Source: Diplocloster modestus
GTDB lineage: Bacteria > Bacillota > Clostridia > Lachnospirales > Lachnospiraceae
Assembly (NCBI RefSeq): GCF_019042245.1
Contig: NZ_JAHQCX010000001.1
Location: 62,001-126,000, forward strand
Direction: 5' to 3'
Length of the DNA: 64,000 nucleotides
Shown piece by piece: positions 16,915-26,600 of this stretch (its first letter is position 1; each line of letters begins with the position of its first letter). The notes under the pieces are model-generated. The model made no database searches. It saw only the letters and a list, made by a program, of their open reading frames with translations, and was not told where the DNA came from. Both the position numbers and the translations under genes were made by a program.

Positions 16915-18881
16915 GCAAGGAACTGAAAGCCCCCGACAAGGTAACGCAGAAAATGACCCGCGACGGTGCGGTTGCAGAAAACCTTACGACGGGCGAAACG
17001 TCCAGTATCAGCGAAAGGCCGCAGGAGGAAAACTATTCAGCCCCCGCAGGGGCGGCAGCGGAAAAGGTTGTGCAGCATATCGGCGCAGAGGTTGAACGAC
17101 ACGCGGCAAAAGGCGCGGAGAAAAAAGCCCTTGACGCGGCGCAGCTAAAAAACCATACTTCCCGCTTGCAGTTTTCCGAAGCGGAACGGGCAACGCCGGA
17201 ACTTCAAAAGGCAATTAAGAAATCGGACAAGGCGGCAGGCCGTTTAGATGCGGCGCGGGCAGCTATCCCCAAGCAGACCAAAATCAAGAAAGAGCGCGTT
17301 TTTGACGAAGCGAAAGGCAAGGCAAAGACGCGCCTTTCCTTTGAAAAGACCGATAAGCCCCCAAACGGCAAGTTGCGGCATAACCCCTTATCCCGTCCGG
17401 CGCAGGAGTTAAACAGTACCGTACACGGGAAAATCTACGAGGTAGAGAAAGAAAACGTCGGTGTGGAAAGCGGGCACCGGGTAGAACTTGCCGGAGAGAA
17501 AGCGGGCGGCATGGCGACACGGGCAGTTAAGGGCGGCATACGCAGCCATAAGCTGAAACCCTACCGGGCAGCGGCGGCAGCGGAGAAAAAAGCGGTAAAG
17601 GCAAACGCCGATTTTCTCTATCAAAAGGCGCTGCACGATAACCCCGCGCTTGCGCACTCAAACCCCATTTCCCGCTTTTGGCAGAAGCAGCGCATTAAAA
17701 AGCAGTATGCAAAGACGCTGAAAGCGGGCGGCAAAGTGAAAAAGACCGCCGAAGCCACCGCAAAGGCGGCGAAGAAAACCGCGCAGGAAACCAAACGGGC
17801 GACGTTCTTTGTTGTCCGGCACTGGAAAGGCTGCTTGATTGTGGGCGGGATTGCCTTTATCGTGCTGCTGCTTTTTGGCGGGCTGTCCTCTTGCTCCCTC
17901 TTTGGCGGCAACAGCGGCAGCGGCTTGATTGCGTCGTCCTATCTCTCCGAGGACGCGGATATTACGGGCGCGGAAAGCGCGTATGCCGCTATGGAAGCCG
18001 AGTTACAAGATATGCTGGACAATATCGAAAGCGAATACCCCGGCTACGACGAATACCGGGTAAACGCGGACGAGATCGAGCATGACCCCTATGTGCTAAT
18101 TTCTATCCTTTCCGCGTGGCATGAGGGCGTGTTTACCCTTGACGAAGCGCAAAGCACCCTTGAAATGCTCTTTGAGAAACAGTATATCTTGACCGTTACG
18201 GAGGAAGTCGAGGTACGCTACCGCACCGAAACGCGGACGGACAGCGAGGGCAACGAATATGAGGTTGAAGTACCCTACAACTATTATATTCTTCATGTGG
18301 ATTTGGAAAACTTCAACCTCTCCCATGTTCCCGTCTACATCATGGGCGAAGAACAGCTATCCATGTACGCTATGTATATGTCGTCGCTGGGAAACAGACC
18401 CGATTTGTTCCCGCAATCCGGCTATGTGTCTAAATACTATGAAAACCCGCCCGCAGATTACGAAGTCCCCGCCGCGCTGCTCAATTCCGATGAAAAGTTT
18501 GCGCGGCTCATGGAGGAAGCGGATAAATACGTCGGTTTTCCCTATGTGTGGGGCGGCAGCACCCCGGAAACCTCTTTTGATTGCAGCGGATTTGTGAGTT
18601 ATGTGTTGACGAACAGCGGCCTATACAATACGGGCAGACTTGGGGCGCAAGGGCTTTACAACATTTCAACCCGCGTTTCCAACCCGCAGCCGGGGGATTT
18701 GGTTTTCTTTACGGGTACATACGATACCCCCGGCGTTTCCCATGTGGGGATTTATGTGGGCGAGGACGGGGACGGAAGCCCCGTCATGCTGCATTGTGGC
18801 GACCCTATCCAGTATTCAAGACTGGACACCAGCTATTGGCAATCCCACTTTTACGCCTACGGGCGGTTACATTACAACTAA
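16911..18881 (+). CDS. NlpC/P60 cell-wall hydrolase of the transfer machinery
   Basis: A 656-residue protein. It has a long basic, alanine-rich N-terminal half, one membrane helix near residues 306-325 (CLIVGGIAFIVLLLFGG), then an extracellular part ending in an NlpC/P60 domain with catalytic Cys in FDCSGF (C558) and His in VSHVGIY (H611). It is the VirB1-like peptidoglycan endopeptidase that opens the wall for the conjugation channel. It starts at TTG 16911 after GGAGGTGATG, overlapping the methyltransferase stop. Confidence 0.9.
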   Translation: MSKELKAPDKVTQKMTRDGAVAENLTTGETSSISERPQEENYSAPAGAAAEKVVQHIGAEVERHAAKGAEKKALDAAQLKNHTSRLQFSEAERATPELQKAIKKSDKAAGRLDAARAAIPKQTKIKKERVFDEAKGKAKTRLSFEKTDKPPNGKLRHNPLSRPAQELNSTVHGKIYEVEKENVGVESGHRVELAGEKAGGMATRAVKGGIRSHKLKPYRAAAAAEKKAVKANADFLYQKALHDNPALAHSNPISRFWQKQRIKKQYAKTLKAGGKVKKTAEATAKAAKKTAQETKRATFFVVRHWKGCLIVGGIAFIVLLLFGGLSSCSLFGGNSGSGLIASSYLSEDADITGAESAYAAMEAELQDMLDNIESEYPGYDEYRVNADEIEHDPYVLISILSAWHEGVFTLDEAQSTLEMLFEKQYILTVTEEVEVRYRTETRTDSEGNEYEVEVPYNYYILHVDLENFNLSHVPVYIMGEEQLSMYAMYMSSLGNRPDLFPQSGYVSKYYENPPADYEVPAALLNSDEKFARLMEEADKYVGFPYVWGGSTPETSFDCSGFVSYVLTNSGLYNTGRLGAQGLYNISTRVSNPQPGDLVFFTGTYDTPGVSHVGIYVGEDGDGSPVMLHCGDPIQYSRLDTSYWQSHFYAYGRLHYN

Positions 18882-18894
18882 AAGGAGTTGAAAA

Positions 18895-19626
18895 ATGAAT
18901 ATTGTATCTTTTGGCGGCGGCACGAATAGTGCCGCCTTACTTATTGGCCTATACAAGCACAAAATCCCGGTTGACCTTATCACCTTTGCCGATACGGGTG
19001 CGGAACACCCGCATACCTATCAATTTGTTAAGGTAATCAATCAATGGCTTGCGGAACGCGGTATGCCGCAGATTACCGTTGTGCAGTATGTTGACCGCTA
19101 CGGCAACCGCCTACCTCTTGAAACCGAGTGCTTGCGCTCTCATACGCTCCCGTCGATTGCCTACGGGCATAAGCGTTGTTCGCAGAAACACAAAATCGCA
19201 CCGCAGGAAAAGTTTTGCAACCACTATGCGCCTTGCCGCGAAGTATGGCAGCGCGGCGAGAAAGTCAACCGCTATATCGGCTATGACGCAGGAGAAGTGA
19301 AACGGTATGAACATTCCCGCAAGTACAACGAAGCCGACAAAAAATATCATAACCGCTACCCCCTCATTGAAGAATGGGGCTGGAACAGGGACGATTGTAT
19401 TCGGGAAATCAAAGCGGCAGGATTGCCGCAGCCGGGTAAATCGTCCTGTTTCTTTTGTCCGAGCATGAAGAAACAAGAGATTTTATATCTCAAAGAACAC
19501 TATCCCGATCTATTTAACCGGGCGGCGGCTTTGGAAGAAAACGCTATGCCCTATCTTAAAACTGTAAAGGGCTTGGGGCGCAATTATTCATGGAAAGAGC
19601 GTTTTGGAGAGGAAAAGCCATGCTAA
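18895..19626 (+). CDS. PAPS-reductase-like PP-loop protein
   Basis: A 243-residue adenine-nucleotide alpha hydrolase-fold protein with the PP-loop SFGGGTNSAALL at residues 4-15 and FADTGAEHP, as in PAPS reductases, DndC and related phage proteins. Cysteine clusters (CSQKH..., CFFCPS) suggest an iron-sulfur or zinc site. AAGGAG precedes the ATG. It overlaps the XF1762 gene; the two occur together in phages and ICEs. Reaction unknown; nucleobase or DNA-backbone modification is possible but unproven. Confidence 0.78.
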   Translation: MNIVSFGGGTNSAALLIGLYKHKIPVDLITFADTGAEHPHTYQFVKVINQWLAERGMPQITVVQYVDRYGNRLPLETECLRSHTLPSIAYGHKRCSQKHKIAPQEKFCNHYAPCREVWQRGEKVNRYIGYDAGEVKRYEHSRKYNEADKKYHNRYPLIEEWGWNRDDCIREIKAAGLPQPGKSSCFFCPSMKKQEILYLKEHYPDLFNRAAALEENAMPYLKTVKGLGRNYSWKERFGEEKPC

Positions 19627-20060
19627 TGCTTATTCCCGTTTCCCTTGCGGAAGCAAACGCCTTTGTTGCACAGCACCACCGCCACCATAAGCCCGTTACC
19701 GGACATAAGTTTTCAATCGGCTGCACCGCAGACGGGCAACTTGTAGGCGTTGCGATTGTGGGACGACCTGTTAGCCGTTATCTCGACGACGGGCAAACCC
19801 TTGAAGTCAACCGCCTTTGCACAGACGGAACAAAAAACGCTTGCAGTATGTTGTATGCCGCAGCTTGGCGGGCGGCGCGGGCTATGGGCTATCGGAAAAT
19901 GATAACCTATATCCTTGACACAGAAAACGGCGCAAGCCTACGCGCCGCAGGTTGGAAATGTGCCGGGATTGCGGGCGGCAAGCGTTGGACGGGAAGCCGA
20001 AAACCCGCAACAGACCTCTATCCACCACAAATGAAATATCGTTACGAAAAAACAGTTTGA
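19620..20060 (+). CDS. XF1762-family protein (GNAT-like)
   Basis: A 146-residue protein with the family core VAQHHRHHKPVTGHKFSIG and the GNAT-like VGVAIVGRPVSRYLDDG...EVNRLCTDG. The ATG at 19620 overlaps the end of the PP-loop gene, so the two are translationally coupled and probably act together. Function unproven; an acyl or amino-acyl transfer step in base modification would fit the fold. Confidence 0.75.
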   Translation: MLMLIPVSLAEANAFVAQHHRHHKPVTGHKFSIGCTADGQLVGVAIVGRPVSRYLDDGQTLEVNRLCTDGTKNACSMLYAAAWRAARAMGYRKMITYILDTENGASLRAAGWKCAGIAGGKRWTGSRKPATDLYPPQMKYRYEKTV

Positions 20061-20075
20061 AAGGAGTAAATGACT

Positions 20076-20342
20076 ATGGCGAACACGAAACTTGACCGTA
20101 TCGAAAGGGATATTGAGAAAACGAGGGCAAAAGTCCTTGAATACCAAAAGAAGCTGAAAGACCTTGAAGCGCAGAAAGTCGAGGAAGAAAACGCGCAGAT
20201 CGTGCAAATGGTAAAGGCGGTACACCTTGACGGGACGCAGCTTGCCGCGTTCCTCTCCGCTTACGCCAGCGGCGAAATTACCTTGCCGCAGCCGGAAGCG
20301 ACCTACCCCGCCGAACAGGAGGACAGCGACAATGAAGAATAA
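20076..20342 (+). CDS. DUF4315 family protein
   Basis: An 88-residue coiled-coil protein (KLDRIERDIEKTRAKVLEYQ) matching DUF4315, which occurs between the NlpC/P60 and DUF4366 genes in Tn1549-like elements. The second ATG (20076) is nine bases from AAAGGAG and is preferred to ATG 20070. Role unknown. Confidence 0.82.
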   Translation: MANTKLDRIERDIEKTRAKVLEYQKKLKDLEAQKVEEENAQIVQMVKAVHLDGTQLAAFLSAYASGEITLPQPEATYPAEQEDSDNEE

Positions 20343-21081
20343 AAAGCTAATCCGAACGTTTACCGTACTGCTTGCCGCGCTGGTTATCATGTGCGGCCTT
20401 TCTGTTACCGCATACGCGGGCGGCGGCGATGAAAGCGACGACACGCCTACCCCCGTAACCGAGGAAACACCCGCGCCGGAAACCGAGCCGGAAGAAACGA
20501 CGGGCGGCTATGAGCCGCAGCCCCTTACCCCGGACGGGAATATGTCCCTTGTGGACGATATAACGGGTGAAGCGTCCGGCGACAAGCAGTTTATTACCGT
20601 CGTTACCAAAAGCGGCAACTATTTTTACATCATCATTGACCGCGCCGAGGACGGGGAAAACACCGTCCATTTCCTTAACCAAGTGGACGAAGCGGATTTA
20701 ACCGCCCTTATGGAGGACGGGCAGACCGAAGCCCCCGTTTGTAGCTGCACCGAAAAATGCGTTGCCGGAAGCGTCAACACCGATTGCCCGGTTTGCAGCG
20801 TCAACATGGGCGAGTGCGCGGGCGTGGAAGCCGAGCCGGAGCCGGAAGAAACCGAGCAGCCGCAGGAGGAAGAAAAAGGCGGCGGCATGGGTATTCTGCT
20901 TGTCGTGCTGCTTGTTGCCGTAGCGGGCGGCGGCGCGTTCTACTACTTTAAGATTTTGAAGCCCAAAAAGGACGCGGCGAAAGGCAGCAGCAACCTTGAC
21001 GACCTTGATTTTGACGAGGACGACGAGGAAACGGAAGTAGTTGAAACCGAACAGACCGAGCAGGAGGACGATAATCTATGA
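20332..21081 (+). CDS. DUF4366 family exported/membrane protein
   Basis: A 249-residue protein with an N-terminal signal peptide (about residues 1-30, ending TAYAGG), a Pro/Glu/Thr-rich stretch, a conserved FITVVTKSGNYFYIIIDRA domain, a Cys-rich CSCTEKC...CPVCSVNMGEC segment, a second membrane helix near 200-220 and an acidic cytoplasmic tail. This is DUF4366, a surface component of the conjugation apparatus. It overlaps DUF4315 by 11 bases. Confidence 0.85.
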   Translation: MKNKKLIRTFTVLLAALVIMCGLSVTAYAGGGDESDDTPTPVTEETPAPETEPEETTGGYEPQPLTPDGNMSLVDDITGEASGDKQFITVVTKSGNYFYIIIDRAEDGENTVHFLNQVDEADLTALMEDGQTEAPVCSCTEKCVAGSVNTDCPVCSVNMGECAGVEAEPEPEETEQPQEEEKGGGMGILLVVLLVAVAGGGAFYYFKILKPKKDAAKGSSNLDDLDFDEDDEETEVVETEQTEQEDDNL

Positions 21082-23153
21082 AACTTGTAATTGCAGAAAA
21101 ACCGAGCGTCGGGGCGGCGATTGCCGCCGTTATGGGCGCGAATGAAAAGCGCAGCGGATATTTTGAGGGCAACGGTTATCTTGTGTCGTGGTGTATCGGG
21201 CATTTGATTAGCCTTGCAGACGCGGCGACCTACAATGAACAATTCCGTAAATGGAAGTACGACGATCTCCCCATTGTCCCGCAGGAGTGGCGGTTTATTG
21301 TTGCCAGCGGCAAGGAGCAGCAGTTTTCCATTCTCAAAGACCTTATGCACCGCAGCGACGTTACCGAGATTGTCAACGCTTGCGACAGCGGACGCGAGGG
21401 AGAACTCATTTTCCGCTTTGTCTATGAACAGGTGAATTGCAAAAAGCCCTTTTCCCGCCTTTGGATTAGCAGCATGGAAGAAAGCGCAATCCGCGAGGGC
21501 TTCTCTAATCTCAAAGACGGGCGCAGCTACGACAACCTTTATCAATCCGCGCTTTGCAGAGCAAAGGCCGATTGGCTCATTGGCATTAACGCGACCCGCC
21601 TTTTCTCTATCCTCTACCATAAAACATTGAATGTCGGCAGAGTGCAAACGCCCACCCTTGCTATGCTGGTAAACCGCGACTATGCGATCAGCAGCTTTCA
21701 GAAAGAGAAATATCATATCGTCCGGCTGGACGTTGGCGGCGTTGCCGCCCTTTCCGAAAGGCAGGACGACGAAGCGGCGGCGCGGCAGATGAAAGCGGCT
21801 TGCGAGAAATCGCAGGCCGTTTGTACTTCCCTCAAAAAAGAGAAAAAGACCGCAGCCCCGCCGAAACTGTTTGACCTTACTTCTTTGCAACGGGAAGCAA
21901 ACCGCTTATATGGATTTACGGCGAAACAGACCCTTGACTATGCGCAAGCCCTCTATGAAAAGCGGCTTTTGACCTATCCCCGCACCGACAGCAAATATAT
22001 CACTTCCGATATGGAGGGCAGCACAAAAGAACTCATTACCGGGCTTTGTTCTCTGCTTCCCTTTATGCAGGGCGTGAAGCTGCAAGCCGACCTTACAAGG
22101 ATTTGCGACAACAGCAAAGTAACCGACCATCACGCCATTTTGCCGACAGCGGAGTTTTTGAAAAACGGTTTTGCGCCCCTTGCCGAGAGCGAGAAAAAGC
22201 TAATGACCCTTGTATGCGCAAAACTGCTTTGCGCCGTTGCCGCGCCCTATACCTATGAAGCAGTTACGGCGGTTTTCACTTGCGGCGGCTATGCCTTTAC
22301 CGCAAAGGGCAGGACGACGCTTTGCGAGGGTTGGCGCGAGATTGAAAGACTGTCCCGCGCCGCGTCCGGGGAACAGGACGAGGACGCAGAGCCGGAAGCG
22401 GTTTTGCCCCCGCTTGCCGAGGGACAGGCCTTTGAAAATCCGGCAGCGGAGATCTCCGAGCGTTACACGCAGCCCCCAAAGGCATTTACCGAAGATACGT
22501 TACTTTCGGCTATGGAGAGCGCGGGCAAGGAGGACACGCCGGAGGACGCGGAACGCAAGGGATTAGGCACCACCGCGACGCGGGCGGGTATCATTGAAAA
22601 ACTCATTTCAGCGGGCTTTGCCGAGCGCAAGGGCAAAAAGCTAATCCCCACAAAGGACGGGTATAACCTTGTCGCCATTCTGCCCGAAAGCCTTACGTCC
22701 CCGCAGCTTACGGCAGAATGGGAAACGCGCCTTACCGGGATTGCAAAGGGCAGCGACAGCCCCGCCGACTTCATGCGCGGGATTGAGGAAATGACAGCGG
22801 GGCTTGTCAAGACCTATTCCGCGATTTCCGAGGATAAAGCAAAACTGTTTACCCCGCAGCGGGAAGCAATCGGCACTTGCCCCCGTTGCGGCGCAGCGGT
22901 TTACGAGGGCAAGAAAAACTTTTATTGTTCCGACAGGGCTTGCAGCTTTGTCATGTGGAAGAATGACCGCTTTTTTGAGCAGCGTAAAAAGGCTTTCACA
23001 AAGGCGATTGCCGCCGCCCTTTTGAAAGACGGAAAGGTAAAAATCAAAGGTATGTACTCGACCAAGACGGGAAAGACCTTTGACGGTGTTGTGCTGCTTG
23101 CCGACACAGGCGGCAAGTATGTAAACTTCCGCGTCGAGCAGAACCGAAAATGA
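21078..23153 (+). CDS. topB: DNA topoisomerase III (TopB-like)
   Basis: A 691-residue type IA topoisomerase. The TOPRIM motif MKLVIAEKPSVGAAIA opens the protein, with ACDSGREGELIF near residues 98-109. The active tyrosine is Y300 in LLTYPRTDSKY. The C-terminus has a zinc ribbon (CPRCGAAVYEG...CSDRAC). ICE-borne TopB relaxes or decatenates single-strand regions during transfer and replication. The start overlaps DUF4366 (ATGA). Confidence 0.93.
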   Translation: MKLVIAEKPSVGAAIAAVMGANEKRSGYFEGNGYLVSWCIGHLISLADAATYNEQFRKWKYDDLPIVPQEWRFIVASGKEQQFSILKDLMHRSDVTEIVNACDSGREGELIFRFVYEQVNCKKPFSRLWISSMEESAIREGFSNLKDGRSYDNLYQSALCRAKADWLIGINATRLFSILYHKTLNVGRVQTPTLAMLVNRDYAISSFQKEKYHIVRLDVGGVAALSERQDDEAAARQMKAACEKSQAVCTSLKKEKKTAAPPKLFDLTSLQREANRLYGFTAKQTLDYAQALYEKRLLTYPRTDSKYITSDMEGSTKELITGLCSLLPFMQGVKLQADLTRICDNSKVTDHHAILPTAEFLKNGFAPLAESEKKLMTLVCAKLLCAVAAPYTYEAVTAVFTCGGYAFTAKGRTTLCEGWREIERLSRAASGEQDEDAEPEAVLPPLAEGQAFENPAAEISERYTQPPKAFTEDTLLSAMESAGKEDTPEDAERKGLGTTATRAGIIEKLISAGFAERKGKKLIPTKDGYNLVAILPESLTSPQLTAEWETRLTGIAKGSDSPADFMRGIEEMTAGLVKTYSAISEDKAKLFTPQREAIGTCPRCGAAVYEGKKNFYCSDRACSFVMWKNDRFFEQRKKAFTKAIAAALLKDGKVKIKGMYSTKTGKTFDGVVLLADTGGKYVNFRVEQNRK

Positions 23154-23518
23154 TAAGGCTTGATGAAAAGCAGTACCGCGCCGTAAAGAAAATGACCCGC
23201 GCCGCTTGTGCAAACAACGATTGCGGGAATTGTCTGCTATTGGACGACGGGGAAACTTGCGTTTGTGTGCAGAGTATCAGCTATTCGCTGCTATGCCGCT
23301 ATTTCCGCGAAGCGGTATTGCCCGCCGACAGGCAGCTTTGCGAGCAGATCACCCGCAGCGGGGAAACCGATTTGAAGCGTTGCGCGGTATGCGGCAGCAC
23401 GTTTGCGGCGGGAAGCAACCGGGCGAAATACTGCCCCGATTGCGCGGCAAAGATACGTCGCAGACAGAAAGCCCAAAGCGAGAGAAACAGGCGTTTACGG
23501 AGTAAAACAACTACATAG
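23150..23518 (+). CDS. Cysteine-rich VLP domain protein (second copy)
   Basis: A 122-residue paralogue of 7603-8001, with CGNCLLLDDGETCVCVQSIS and CAVCGSTFAAGSNRAKYCPDC and a basic tail. It overlaps the end of topB. Presence of this family in both elements of the window supports their separate origins from related ICEs. Confidence 0.8.
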   Translation: MIRLDEKQYRAVKKMTRAACANNDCGNCLLLDDGETCVCVQSISYSLLCRYFREAVLPADRQLCEQITRSGETDLKRCAVCGSTFAAGSNRAKYCPDCAAKIRRRQKAQSERNRRLRSKTTT

Positions 23519-23616
23519 CAAGCACAGCAAACGAGTACCCGTTTGCGAGAAATGCCCGCGCTGCTCTATGGGAAGCGCGGGCATTTTGCTTGTTGGGATA
23601 GTCCCAAACCCTTATA
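23516..23616 (+). repeat. oriT-like repeat, copy 1, with an extra hairpin
   Basis: The segment reads TAGCAAGCACAGCAAACGAG, TACCCGTTTGCG, then a GC-rich hairpin (GCCCGCGCT...AGCGCGGGC followed by ATTTT, about 23554-23585), then TGCTTGTTGGGATAGTCCCA and AACCCTTATA. Everything except the hairpin is repeated nearly identically in the opposite orientation at 29991-30058 upstream of the MobP relaxase operon. It looks like a duplicated transfer origin or relaxosome site interrupted by a terminator-like hairpin. Confidence 0.7.
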
Positions 23617-23644
23617 TGACCGAGAAAGGACGTGATGAAACAAT

Positions 23645-26600
23645 ATGCCGTACACCTCATACGACCATGACAAATTAGAAGCCGCCGAAACCATGCGGAT
23701 AGAACGCCGGATATATTTTGAAGCAAAGGACGGGGATATTGCCCCTTATGCTTCCTTGCCGATTGCGCAGCTACTTTCCATGCGCAGCGAAAGCGCGGCG
23801 GCAGAACAGGCGATTTTTGACAGCTTAAAGGAGCAAGCCGCCGCATGGGAAGAACAGGCGGGGAAAACGCTTTTGCTGGATAAAGCATTGGAATATGTGA
23901 GAACGCCGCACGTCCAGCACACCGCTAACCAGTGGCAGGAAAACGAGTATAACCGCCATACTCGCAGCAACCGGGTATATCAGATGAATTACTACATTTA
24001 CGAGAATACCCGATACGACCGGGAAAAGCAAGAAAGCGTCCCTTACTCTTATTCTCTTACATGGGGCGTTTACACCAACAGTCCAAACAGAAACGGGCAA
24101 GCGAAGATCGCCGGACAGGACAGAAAGGTTTTCCCCGATAAGGCGGCTATGGAAAAGTATCTGAATGGGCGTATCAAAGCATACGACCGCTTGTTTACGG
24201 AAATATCCCCACCTATCCCGCAGGAGTACGCCGAGTATTTCAAAGTAAACGGTATGCTCATGCCGGACTACACCATAGAGGGCGAGGAACCCCCGCAGCA
24301 GCAACAGGCGGCAGCTATCCCCGAACCTACCGGGCAGCAAAAGGAGCGTGAACACATGGACGGACAATTTTCTATTATGATAGGCAACCGCAGCCGCTTT
24401 GAAGCGGGCGACCCAAGCGGCTATTGGCTGGATATGCCCGCCACAAAGGAGCAGTTACACGAAGCTATGCAGAGCGTCGGCGTTACCGCCGATAACCCGC
24501 AGGATTTTTCCATTCGCGGCTATTCCGACGACCCGGAGAAACATATTGCCTTGCCTTATGAAATGGTATGCGCCGCCGACGTGGACGAACTCAATTTTCT
24601 TGCGGCGCGGATTGAGCAGCTGGACCCCGCCGAGATCGGCAAGCTGAACGCAGCTTTGCAGCAGAAAAACGGGCTTGCAAATATTGGACAGGTAATTGAC
24701 TTCACCTACAACGTGGATTTTTACGTCCATATCCCCGAAGTACATACCTACCGCGATTTGGGCGACTACTACTTAAATCAATCCGGCATGGTACAAATGC
24801 CCGAAGAATGGAAAGGCGGCATTGACCTTACTACTTTCGGAAGAAATGCCGCCGCGCAGGAAAAAGGCGCGTTTACCGAATATGGTTATATCGTGGAAAG
24901 CGGCGACGAGTGGGAACGGCAGTTTGAGGGGCGCGAAGTGCCGGAGGAATACAAGATTATGAGTTACCCGCAGCCGGAGCGCAGCGAACAGGACAAGACC
25001 TATATGGACGCAGCCGAAGTGCAGCAAGCAGCCGTACAGACCGCCGAGCCGCAGCAGCCCCGCCCCGTCGTCCCCATTATCCTTACTTCTGAAAAGCCCG
25101 CCGAAAAGGTAAAGGAGATTACCGCCCGTTTGGAGCAAGGCGTACAAGCAATTTTTGACAGCGACCGCTATAAAGAGTTTTTAACCGCTATGTCAAAGTT
25201 TCATGATTACAGTCTGAACAATACGATTTTGATTGCCATGCAGGGCGGCAATTTGGTAATGGGCTTCCGTCAATGGGAAAAGGAGTTTGACCGCCATGTA
25301 AAGAAAGGCGAGAAAGGCATTAAAATCTTTGCCCCCGCACCCTACAAGGTGAAAAAGCTGGTTGATAAAATCGACCCCGAAACGAGAAAGCCCATGCTTG
25401 ACCGCGAGGGAAAAGCGATTAAGGAAGAAAAGGAAATCACCGTCCCCGCCTTTAAGGTTATAACCGTCTTTGATATTTCGCAGACCGAGGGCAAGGAGTT
25501 TCCCGACCTTTCCGTTAAACCGCTGCTTGCCGATGTGGAGCAATACGAGGATTTTTTCGCCGCCCTTGAAAAAGCGTCCCCCGTCCCGATTGCATTTGAG
25601 CAGATCACAAACGGCGCAAACGGGTATTTCAGTTTAACCGATAAGCGGATTGCCATTAAAGAGGGTGTAAGCGAGTTACAGGCGGTAAAGACCGCCATTC
25701 ACGAAATCGCCCATGCGAAGCTGCACGATGTAGACTTGAACGCCCCGCCGGAGGAACAAAACCGCGTTGACCGCCATACCCGCGAGGTAGAAGCGGAAAG
25801 CGTCGCTTACACCGTCTGCCAGCACTTTGGCCTTGATACTTCCGATTATTCTTTCGGCTATGTGGCGGGTTGGAGCAGCGGCAAGGAAATGACCGAACTA
25901 AAAGCGTCCCTTGAAACGATACAGGCCACCGCAAAGGAACTCATTACCGAGATTGAGGGGCATTTTACCGAGTTGCAGCAACAGCGGCAAGCCGAGCAGG
26001 AGCAGGGCGACACCTTTTCCATTTATCAGTTAAAGCGCGGGGACGAAACAAGGGACTTGCGCTTTGAGCCTTACGACCGTCTGCAAGCAACGGGGCATAC
26101 CGTAGACCGGGCAAATTATGAACTCGTTTATACCGCACCGCTTACAAAGGATATGACGCTGGGCGACATTTGGGAAAAGTTTAATATCGACCACCCCGCC
26201 GATTTCAAGGGGCATAGCCTTTCCGTTTCGGACATTGTTGTACTTCATCAGAACGGCGAGAACACCGCCCACTATGTAGACAGTATCGGTTTTCAGCAAG
26301 TGCCGGAGTTTTTGCAGGAACAGCAGACCCCCGTATTTGACAAGCTGCCGCCCGAACAGCAGCAAGCCCTATCCGACACCGTAAAAGACACCTTGCAAAT
26401 GCTGGTTGACGCAGACAAGCGGATTTACGGCGATGTTACGGGTAAGACCCTTGAAGCAATCGCGGCGCAAGGGTATTCCTACAAGGACGGACAGCTTGAA
26501 AAGCAGCAGCCGGAAGCGACCCCCGAAAGCCTTTTGACGGGTGAAACTGTTAGAACGCCGAGGGGCAATTTTCATATTACCGATATGAGCCGCGAACAGA

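Noticed and set aside
20943-21890. 315-codon minus-strand ORF
   Set aside because: Antisense to topB with all TopB motifs intact on the other strand; coding-shadow effect.
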